Of a DNA stretch of 33,464 bases, positions 24,018-29,894 are shown in pieces. Position 1 is the first letter of the stretch; each line of letters starts with the position of its first letter. The DNA lies in contig CAZLEF010000080.1 in assembly GCA_964558465.1 (NCBI GenBank), forward strand, positions 1 to 33,464, read 5' to 3'. A model generated the notes under the pieces. It had not been told where the DNA came from. It ran no database searches and saw nothing but the letters and a program-made list of their open reading frames with translations. The translations under genes and the position numbers were made by a program. This DNA is from JACJYC01 sp964558465 (lineage in GTDB: Bacteria; Bacteroidota; Bacteroidia; Chitinophagales; Saprospiraceae).

Positions 24018-24044
24018 GCGCCTTTTCCATTGGAAAAAAAATCG

Positions 24045-24052
24045 TACCTTTG
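24045..24052 (+). promoter_or_regulatory. Putative -7 box of pdhA
   Basis: TACCTTTG matches TAnnTTTG and lies 46 bases before the pdhA ATG, in the shared divergent promoter region with recF. An identical octamer precedes ilvC at 1589. Confidence 0.5.
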
Positions 24053-24097
24053 CATTCGTAAAGGACTTAATGAAGCATCAACTCACAATCGTTTAAC

Positions 24098-25135
24098 ATG
24101 GTAGCGACCAATAATAAAAAAGCAGCCGCTAAAAAGAAAACTTCCGAGCCCGTTTACACCAAGGAAATGTACCTGTACTGGTACGAACTGATGTTGCGCA
24201 TCCGGCGTTTCGAAGAAAGAGCGCTGATGATGTACGGACAACAAAAAATTCGTGGTTTCTGCCATGTTTATATTGGTCAGGAGGCTGTAGCGGCCGGCAT
24301 AGAATCGGCCATCCGGCGCGAAGATGCCATCGTAACGGCTTACCGCCAGCACGGCACAGCCCTGGGCCGCGGGCTTTCGCCCAACGCCTGCATGGCCGAA
24401 TTGTTTGGCAAGGTGACCGGCGCGGTCAAAGGCAAAGGCGGTTCGATGCACTTTTTCTCGGCCGAACACCGCTATTTCGGCGGTAACGGCATCGTCGGCG
24501 CGCAAATTCCCATCGGCACAGGTATTGCATTCGCTGAAAAATATAAAGGTACGGACAATCTTTGCGTCACCCTGTTCGGCGACGGCGCCGCCCGCCAGGG
24601 CGCCCTGCACGAATCCTTCAATATGGCTATGCTCTGGAAACTCCCGGTGATCTATATCGTTGAGAACAACGGATATGCTATGGGGACTTCCATCCACCGC
24701 ACCAGCAACGTTACGGATCTTTCCAAACTGGGTCTTTCGTACGATATGCCTTCCGAAACGGTTGACGGAATGAGCCCTGAAGCCGTCCATGAGGCCATCA
24801 CCCGGGCTGCAGCGCATATCAGAGCCGGCAACGGGCCGTATTTTCTCGAAATCCGCACTTACCGTTATAAAGGCCACTCGGTTTCCGACCCGGCCAAATA
24901 CCGCTCCAAAGAAGAAGTGAACGAATACATGGACCGCGACCCGATCAAAACGACGGAATCCCGGATCCTCTCCGAAGGTATTGCCACAGAGGAAGAAATC
25001 AAGGCGATCAAGGACAAGATCAAGGCCGAGATCGACGAAGCCGTCCAGTTTGCGGAGGATTCTCCGTTCCCCGATCCGGAGGCGCTTTGGGAGGACAATT
25101 ATACCCAACCGGATTATCCGTTTATTAGGGATTGA
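24098..25135 (+). CDS. pdhA: Pyruvate dehydrogenase E1 component, alpha subunit
   Basis: The E1 alpha subunit, with E1 beta, decarboxylates pyruvate using thiamine diphosphate and passes the acetyl group to the E2 lipoyl domain. The 345-residue product has the ThDP-binding motif from G161-D-G to E189-N-N (GDGAARQGALHES...VENN), the substrate-loop sequence RYKGHSVSDPAKYR and the N-terminal GFCHVYIGQEAVAAG. The first 17 residues are lysine- and alanine-rich. E1 beta is not adjacent; a TPR gene follows, so the complex genes are split. The last codons and stop (GGGATTGA) form the first unit of a nonamer array. A branched-chain 2-oxoacid dehydrogenase E1 alpha is an alternative, but the sequence is closer to PdhA. 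Confidence 0.9.
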   Translation: MVATNNKKAAAKKKTSEPVYTKEMYLYWYELMLRIRRFEERALMMYGQQKIRGFCHVYIGQEAVAAGIESAIRREDAIVTAYRQHGTALGRGLSPNACMAELFGKVTGAVKGKGGSMHFFSAEHRYFGGNGIVGAQIPIGTGIAFAEKYKGTDNLCVTLFGDGAARQGALHESFNMAMLWKLPVIYIVENNGYAMGTSIHRTSNVTDLSKLGLSYDMPSETVDGMSPEAVHEAITRAAAHIRAGNGPYFLEIRTYRYKGHSVSDPAKYRSKEEVNEYMDRDPIKTTESRILSEGIATEEEIKAIKDKIKAEIDEAVQFAEDSPFPDPEALWEDNYTQPDYPFIRD

Positions 25136-25213
25136 TTGGATTGGTTGGATTGATTCGATTGATTCGCCACGCCGCAGCGTGGTCCCCGCCTGGGCCTTAG
25201 ACCGGGCGGGGGT
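25129..25213 (+). repeat. GGATTGATT nonamer array starting in pdhA, with two GC hairpins
   Basis: Four nonamers run in register: GGATTGATT (25129-25137, covering the last codons and stop of pdhA), GGATTGGTT, GGATTGATT and CGATTGATT (to 25164). Hairpin CCACGC-CGCA-GCGTGG (25167-25182) and a second stem CCCCGCC/GGCGGGG (25184-25190 with 25205-25211) follow directly, then another GGTTGGATTGG. The hairpins may end pdhA transcription. Confidence 0.8.
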
Positions 25214-25327
25214 TGGATTGGCGGCTGCAGTGTTGGTCCGTACTCCCCAACGGGTAACCTGTGACTACGCTGTTATGCAACCTTTTGAATTTAAAATTTA
25301 GTCTTTTACATTTTGAATTGAATTTCC

Positions 25328-25335
25328 TATCTTTG
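25328..25335 (+). promoter_or_regulatory. Putative -7 box of the TPR protein gene
   Basis: TATCTTTG matches TAnnTTTG and lies 50 bases before the ATG at 25385. It suggests separate transcription from pdhA. Confidence 0.5.
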
Positions 25336-25384
25336 CCCCGCTTTTTTCGGACCGAACCGGAATTACACAACAATTATCAGTTTT

Positions 25385-26083
25385 ATGGCAAGGAGAATCA
25401 AGGAAAACAAAGCAACGCAGGAACGTTTGGTGGATGCTGTCGAAATAACCGGCCTCGGCCCGGGATTTTTTGAACGTTACCAGAAATACATTATGTACGC
25501 AGGCGTCGCACTGGTGGTCCTGGTCGGTATTTACCTCTTATACCGGAACATCTATCTGGGCCCCCGTCAGCAGGAGGCTATCGAACAAATGGCGCGCGCA
25601 CAGGCTCAGTTTGAACAAGACAGTTTCGCGCTTGCGCTGGCCAACCCCGGCGGCGGATTCAGCGGATTCCTGGATATCATCGACCAGTATAAAGGTACCG
25701 AAGCCGCCAATGCTGCGCTTTATTACGCCGGCATTTCCTACCTCAATCTCGGCAAATTTGACGCCGCGATCGACTTCCTGAAAGACTTCAAACCGGTCGG
25801 CGAACTCACCCCGGCCATGCGGGCAGGCGCCCTCGGCGATGCATATTCCGAACTCAACGATATGGATTCAGCCTTGAAATATTACAAGGATGCGTCCAAG
25901 GCCGCCGGCAAAAACGACCTGATCGCCGCCTATTACCTCAAAAAACTGGGCATGCTCAACGAAAAACTCGGCAATGCCGATGAAGCGCTGGCAGCCTACG
26001 AGCGGATCAAAAAAGAATTCCCGCTTTCTCCCCAGGCCGCCGATATTGACAAATATCTTTACCGGCTGGGATATCAGAAATAA
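25385..26083 (+). CDS. Membrane-anchored tetratricopeptide-repeat protein (YfgM-like)
   Basis: The 232-residue product has a charged cytoplasmic N-terminus of about 35 residues, one transmembrane helix (YIMYAGVALVVLVGIYLLY, about residues 35-54) and a soluble C-terminal part made of TPR-type helices (AANAALYYAGISYLNLGKFD, GALGDAYSELNDMDSALKYY, LGMLNEKLGNADEALAAYER). This layout matches the YfgM/TPR_21-type proteins common in Bacteroidota, which probably aid folding or trafficking at the inner membrane. The ribH gene follows after a hairpin repeat of 87 bases. The exact role is not shown by the sequence. Confidence 0.8.
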   Translation: MARRIKENKATQERLVDAVEITGLGPGFFERYQKYIMYAGVALVVLVGIYLLYRNIYLGPRQQEAIEQMARAQAQFEQDSFALALANPGGGFSGFLDIIDQYKGTEAANAALYYAGISYLNLGKFDAAIDFLKDFKPVGELTPAMRAGALGDAYSELNDMDSALKYYKDASKAAGKNDLIAAYYLKKLGMLNEKLGNADEALAAYERIKKEFPLSPQAADIDKYLYRLGYQK

Positions 26084-26086
26084 CCT

Positions 26087-26168
26087 GAGGATTTGAAGAT
26101 TTGAGGATTCGAGGATTCGAAACGGAGGCCGTCGTATCCTCAAATCCTCGCATCCTCAAATCCTCAAA
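26087..26168. repeat. Four-plus-four octamer hairpin filling the spacer before ribH
   Basis: Four forward octamers (GAGGATTT, GAAGATTT, GAGGATTC, GAGGATTC, 26087-26118), an 18-base loop GAAACGGAGGCCGTCGTA and four reverse octamers (TCCTCAAA, TCCTCGCA, TCCTCAAA, TCCTCAAA, 26137-26168) fill the spacer exactly. It begins 3 bases after one stop codon and ends 2 bases before the ribH ATG. The loop motif GGAG-CCGTCG is shared with the hairpin at 1-141. It may influence termination or ribH translation. Confidence 0.9.
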
Positions 26169-26170
26169 AC

Positions 26171-26686
26171 ATGGCCACCTCCCTCAAAAATCTATCCGAT
26201 TACAACCCTGCCGACATGCCCTCAGCCGGGGAGATGTCATTTGCCATCGTCGTATCGGACTGGAACCCGGAAATCACCCACGCCCTTTACCAGGGCTGCC
26301 TCGCTACCCTGCTGGCGCACGGCGCCAAAGAAGACAAGATCCATACCATTCAGGTGCCGGGGTCTTTTGAATTGCCTTATGGCGCCAGGTTGGCCATTGG
26401 TCACCACAACCCGGACGCAGTCATTTGCCTGGGTTGTGTCATCAAAGGGGAGACCAAACACGACGAGTACATCAGCATGGCCGTGGCCGGCGGACTGACC
26501 AACCTCAGCATGGCCTCCAACCGGCCGGTGATCTTTGGGGTGCTCACCCCCAACAATATGGAACAAGCCCGCGACCGGGCAGGCGGACAACACGGAAACA
26601 AGGGGGTTGAAGCAGCCTTTACGGCCATCCGCATGTGCGCCTTGCGCAAGCAATTGGGCAACCAGAAGCAGAAGATTGGATTTTGA
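26171..26686 (+). CDS. ribH: 6,7-dimethyl-8-ribityllumazine synthase
   Basis: RibH condenses 5-amino-6-ribitylamino-uracil with dihydroxybutanone phosphate, the penultimate step of riboflavin synthesis, and forms icosahedral or pentameric shells. The 171-residue product has the family motifs SDWNPEIT (substrate binding, usually SxFN), VPGSFELP, LGCVIKGETKHDEY with the catalytic His in TKHDEY, and PVIFGVLT. Length is normal, with a slightly extended C-terminus. The other rib genes are not in this window. The start is 2 bases behind a long hairpin repeat, which could make translation initiation depend on folding. Confidence 0.95.
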   Translation: MATSLKNLSDYNPADMPSAGEMSFAIVVSDWNPEITHALYQGCLATLLAHGAKEDKIHTIQVPGSFELPYGARLAIGHHNPDAVICLGCVIKGETKHDEYISMAVAGGLTNLSMASNRPVIFGVLTPNNMEQARDRAGGQHGNKGVEAAFTAIRMCALRKQLGNQKQKIGF

Positions 26687-26694
26687 GAATTCTG

Positions 26695-26781
26695 TTGATT
26701 TGTTTATTCGTTTATTTGTTGATTTGTTTATTTGATGACCAACCTCAAATCAACGAATCAACAAATCAACAAATCAACAAC
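26695..26781. repeat. TTGATTTG/TTTATTTG octamer array with inverted copy
   Basis: Five forward octamers (TTGATTTG, TTTATTCG, TTTATTTG, TTGATTTG, TTTATTTG, 26695-26734), a short loop ATGACCAACC and about four and a half reverse octamers (ATCAACGA, ATCAACAA and similar, to 26781) make a hairpin between ribH and the next gene. The word TTGATTTG matches the first half of the array at 1-40. Confidence 0.85.
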
Positions 26782-26792
26782 TTTTCCGTCTT

Positions 26793-27629
26793 ATGAAACT
26801 GCATTTCATAGAAACCGGTTTTTTAAAACTCGACGGCGGCGCCATGTTCGGCATCGTCCCCAAACGCCTTTGGTCCAAACTCAACCCGGCCGACGAGAAC
26901 AACCTCTGCACCTGGGCCATGCGCTGCCTGCTCCTGGATGCCGGCGATCGAAAAATCCTCGTGGATACCGGAATGGGCCATAAACAAGACGCCAAATTCC
27001 GCAGCATTTTTGAACCGCACGGCGATGATTCCCTGTTGGGCTCCCTTGAAAAGATCGGACTTCACCCCGGAGATATCACCGATGTGTTGCTCACCCACCT
27101 GCATTTCGACCATGTGGGCGGGGCCGTTGTCCGAACCGAAGGCGGCGAACTGAAACCCGCTTTCCCCAATGCGATTTACTGGTCGAACCGCATACATTAC
27201 AACTGGGCAATGAACCCCAATGAACGGGAGGCGGCTTCTTTCCTCAAGGAAAATTTTGTGCCGCTGGCAGAAGCCGGCTGCCTGCAATTCATCGAACCGG
27301 CAGCATCCGAAGAAGATGTGGAATGGCTGCCCGGCATCCGGCTGCGGTTTGTTTACGGCCATACGGAAGCCATGATGCTCCCTATCGTGGAGGCCGAAGG
27401 CAAAACCTTTGTCTATTGCGCCGACCTGATGCCGTCTTCCTTCCACATCGGGGTTCCTTATATTATGGCCTACGACCTGCGACCACTGGAAACCCTGAAA
27501 GAAAAAAAACGGGTCCTGGAAGATGCCGTCCGGGAAGGTCATTACCTCGTGTTTGAACACGACCCTGCAACGGCTTGCGCACAGGTGCAGGAGGATGAAC
27601 GGGGGCGGATTGTGGTTAAACAGTCGTAA
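26793..27629 (+). CDS. Metallo-beta-lactamase-fold hydrolase
   Basis: The 278-residue cytoplasmic protein has the metal-binding motif H102-L-H104-F-D106-H107 of the metallo-beta-lactamase superfamily, with the downstream ligands likely at VYGHTEAM (His), YCADLMPS (Asp) and VFEHDP (His). The N-terminal strand with KILVDTGMG is the usual glycine motif. Relatives include lactonases, glyoxalase II-like hydrolases and quorum-quenching enzymes; the substrate cannot be read from the sequence. It lies on the same strand as ribH behind a hairpin repeat and converges on uxuA. Its last 18 bases are copied in shortened form just after the stop codon. Confidence 0.85.
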   Translation: MKLHFIETGFLKLDGGAMFGIVPKRLWSKLNPADENNLCTWAMRCLLLDAGDRKILVDTGMGHKQDAKFRSIFEPHGDDSLLGSLEKIGLHPGDITDVLLTHLHFDHVGGAVVRTEGGELKPAFPNAIYWSNRIHYNWAMNPNEREAASFLKENFVPLAEAGCLQFIEPAASEEDVEWLPGIRLRFVYGHTEAMMLPIVEAEGKTFVYCADLMPSSFHIGVPYIMAYDLRPLETLKEKKRVLEDAVREGHYLVFEHDPATACAQVQEDERGRIVVKQS

Positions 27630-27748
27630 GTGGTTAGTCGTAAGTCGACTTTCGTTTAGCGGCAAGCATCCACCACGTTGCGACGTGGCCAGCATCTGAT
27701 ATCCAGCCTGCCCACTTTGCGGCGGGTAAATATCTGCTATCTGATATC
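27612..27748. repeat. Duplicated gene-end words, hairpin core and ATATCTG words between convergent genes
   Basis: The last 18 coding bases (27612-27629, GTGGTTAAACAGTCGTAA) are followed at once by GTGGTTAGTCGTAA and GTCG. Hairpin CCACGT-TGCG-ACGTGG (27673-27688) follows, then CCAGCATCTGATATCC, a GCCCACTTTGCGGCGGGT core, and ATATCTG, CTATCTG, ATATCC words. The last words run into the final codons of uxuA from the other side (minus strand GGATATCAGATAG, where TAG is the stop). Confidence 0.75.
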
Positions 27749-28912
27749 CATACTATACGCCAACCCCTCTTCCAATCCTCTTAATTCAGCCAACCCGCGC
27801 AGCCTGCCGATGGCGGAATACCCCGGGTAGGTCTTTTTGTTCAGGTCGTCGAGCATCTGGTGGCCGTGGTCCGGACGCATTGGAATGGAGACTCCCGTCC
27901 GGTTCATCAGGAGCAGCACTTCTTTCACGATTTCGGCCATATCCGTATCGCCCGCGAGGTGGTCGGCTTCAAAAAAATTGCCTTCCGCGTCGCGTTTGGT
28001 GTTGCGCAGGTGAAGAAAGTGAATATGGTCGCCAAAACGGCGGATCATGGCCGGCAGGTCGTTATCCGCCCGCGCGCCGAAAGAACCCGTGCAAAAACAG
28101 AGGCCGTTGGCGGGAGACGGCGCTGCCAGGAGCAATTCGCGGGCGTCATTTCCGGTACAGACCACACGGGGCAAACCCAACACGGAAAACGGCGGATCGT
28201 CCGGGTGGATAGCCATTTTCAGGCCGCATGATTCAGCGACCGGTACGATTTCGCGCAGGAAATGGAAGAGATGTTCTTTGAGTTTTGCCGCGTCAATATG
28301 CTCGTAGGTTTTTAAAGCGGCGAGCACCTGTTCAGCGGTGAAGGCCTCGTCGCTCCCCGGGAGCCCCAGCATGATGTTGGTGAAGAGCAGTTTGCGTTCG
28401 GCTTCGTCCATCCCTTCAAACCGGGCTTTTGCCCTGGAAATTTCTTCTTCTGAATAATCCTTTTCCGCCCCGGGCCGCTTCAGCAAAAACAGGTCGAAAG
28501 CAACAAAAGCCGATTTTTCGAACCGCAGGGCCTTGCTGCCGTCGGGCAGGGTATAAGCAGGGTTGGTGCGCAGCCAGTCGAGAATGGGCATAAAGTTGTA
28601 CGTCACCACTTTCAGGCCGCAGGCCGCTACATTGCGCAGGCTGGTTTTATAATTTTCGATATAGGTCTCCCAGTTGCCGGTTTGTTTTTTGATGTCTTCG
28701 TGCACGGGCAGGCTCTCGATCACTGTCCAGGTCATGCCGGCAGCCTCGATCAGGGCTTTTCGCTTTTCGATCTCTTCCATCGTCCATACTTCGCCGTAGG
28801 GAATATGGTGCAAAGCCGTTACCACGCCCGCGGCGCCGGCCTGGCGGATATCGCTGAGGCTGACCGCATCGTGGGGGCCGAACCAGCGCATGGTTTGGTG
28901 CATTTTTATCAT
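27737..28912 (-). CDS. uxuA: Mannonate dehydratase
   Basis: UxuA dehydrates D-mannonate to 2-keto-3-deoxygluconate in glucuronate catabolism, in the cytoplasm with a divalent metal. The 391-residue product has the family N-terminus MRWFGPHDAVSLSDIRQAG and GVVTALHHIPYGEVW, then VIESLPVHEDIK, CGLKMAIHPDDPPFSVLGLPR and FLHLRNTKRD, with PMRPDHGH near the C-terminus; these carry the expected His, Asp, Cys and Arg metal and substrate residues. Length is normal. An ATG 9 bases downstream (28903) is an equally good start. It lies after the SDR and GH67 genes on the same strand, which fits a glucuronate-use operon. Confidence 0.95.
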   Translation of the reverse strand: MIKMHQTMRWFGPHDAVSLSDIRQAGAAGVVTALHHIPYGEVWTMEEIEKRKALIEAAGMTWTVIESLPVHEDIKKQTGNWETYIENYKTSLRNVAACGLKVVTYNFMPILDWLRTNPAYTLPDGSKALRFEKSAFVAFDLFLLKRPGAEKDYSEEEISRAKARFEGMDEAERKLLFTNIMLGLPGSDEAFTAEQVLAALKTYEHIDAAKLKEHLFHFLREIVPVAESCGLKMAIHPDDPPFSVLGLPRVVCTGNDARELLLAAPSPANGLCFCTGSFGARADNDLPAMIRRFGDHIHFLHLRNTKRDAEGNFFEADHLAGDTDMAEIVKEVLLLMNRTGVSIPMRPDHGHQMLDDLNKKTYPGYSAIGRLRGLAELRGLEEGLAYSMDIR

Positions 28913-28918
28913 AGAATT

Positions 28919-29002
28919 GAGTATTTGAGAAATGGAGGAATCGAGGAATCGAGGATTTGAAAATCAGTTCCTCAATTCTTCAGTTCCTCAAATACTCCAT
29001 TC
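28919..29002. repeat. AATCGAGG octamers with inverted copy between uxuA and the SDR gene
   Basis: Forward words GAGTATTTGAG, AATGGAGG, AATCGAGG and AATCGAGG (28919-28956) are answered by reverse words TTCCTCAA, TTCTTCAG, TTCCTCAA and ATACTCCA (about 28968-29000). The fold would be a hairpin in the uxuA leader, ending 14 bases from the stop codon of the SDR gene. Confidence 0.75.
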
Positions 29003-29016
29003 CCCAGTTATTCCTA

Positions 29017-29760
29017 TTAAAACCCTATAGAATTCCCGCCATCCACCTTCAACACCTCGCCGGTAATAAACCCAGCCTCGTCCGATGCCAGGAACCAGGC
29101 GGCGTTGGCAATATCCTCAGGGCTGCCCATTTTACCCATCGGCGTACGGCCCAGCACCTTGTTTTTCCGTTCCGGATCCCCTTCAAAGGCACGGGCCGTC
29201 ATGGGCGTTATGATATAACCCGGGGCGATGGAATTGACGCGGATGCCCATCGGCGACAAGTCGACAGCCATCGACCGGGTCATGCCTTCCAGGGCCGTTT
29301 TAGAAGCTGAGTAAGCCACAATTTTGGGGATTCCGTAATGGGCCGCCATCGAACTGATGTGGATAATGCAGCCTTTTTGTTGCGGGATCATGACTTTGAC
29401 CACTTCGCGCGACAAGACAAAAACCGAGGTGAGGTTGGTGGTGAGCACCTTTTGAAAATCCTCATCGGTCACCTCTGTAAAAGGCTTTTTCATATTGATG
29501 CCGGCGTTGTTCACCAACACGTCGATCCGCCCGTGTTCTGCCGTTAATTTTTGAACAAAAGCGGGGATTTGATGCAGGTCGGCCATATCCAGCTGGACCG
29601 GCCGGCAATGGGTTCCCAACCCTTGGGCAGCTTGTTCCAATTTTTCCGGGTTGCGGCCGGTGATGTAAACCAGCATTCCTTTTTCCACAAATTTTTTGGC
29701 AATACCCTGGCCGATACCAGAACCGCCGCCCGTTACGATTGCTATGCTTTGTCCGGACAT
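29017..29760 (-). CDS. SDR-family oxidoreductase, probably mannonate (fructuronate) oxidoreductase
   Basis: The 247-residue product is a classical short-chain dehydrogenase: cofactor motif TGGGSGIG (residues 10-17), VLVNNAG, and the catalytic Ser...Tyr-x-x-x-Lys in ISSMAAHYGIPKIVAYSASK, followed by APGYIITPM and a C-terminal GGNSIGF. SDR enzymes placed between uxuA and uronic-acid genes often act as D-mannonate oxidoreductase in place of the unrelated UxuB; here that role is inferred from position. The ATG at 29760 (MSGQSIAIVTGG) was chosen; an open frame upstream runs into low-complexity repeat sequence. Gluconate 5-dehydrogenase-like activity is the main alternative. Confidence 0.85.
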   Translation of the reverse strand: MSGQSIAIVTGGGSGIGQGIAKKFVEKGMLVYITGRNPEKLEQAAQGLGTHCRPVQLDMADLHQIPAFVQKLTAEHGRIDVLVNNAGINMKKPFTEVTDEDFQKVLTTNLTSVFVLSREVVKVMIPQQKGCIIHISSMAAHYGIPKIVAYSASKTALEGMTRSMAVDLSPMGIRVNSIAPGYIITPMTARAFEGDPERKNKVLGRTPMGKMGSPEDIANAAWFLASDEAGFITGEVLKVDGGNSIGF

Positions 29761-29822
29761 TTTGGTGAATATGTATTGTTTATAATTCTTGGAACGGGTC
29801 AGCGTGCCCGGCATGGTCGATT

Positions 29823-29891
29823 CACCCTCTCTCACCCTCTCTCACCTCTCTCACCTCTCTCACACCTCTCACCTCTCTCACACCTCTCACC
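29823..29891. repeat. CTCTCTCAC low-complexity array
   Basis: Tandem CTCTCTCAC, CTCTCACAC and CCTCTCTCAC words fill the gap between the GH67 stop (29895) and the SDR gene leader. On the transcribed strand they read GTGAGAGAG, purine-rich, directly after the GH67 stop. No inverted copy is present, so unlike other arrays this one cannot form a hairpin. Confidence 0.8.
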
Positions 29892-29894
29892 CAA

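Noticed and set aside
29823..29891. CTCTCTCAC array as a CRISPR or phase-variation tract
   Set aside because: Units are too short and uneven for CRISPR, and the tract lies between genes rather than inside a coding frame or an obvious promoter spacer.
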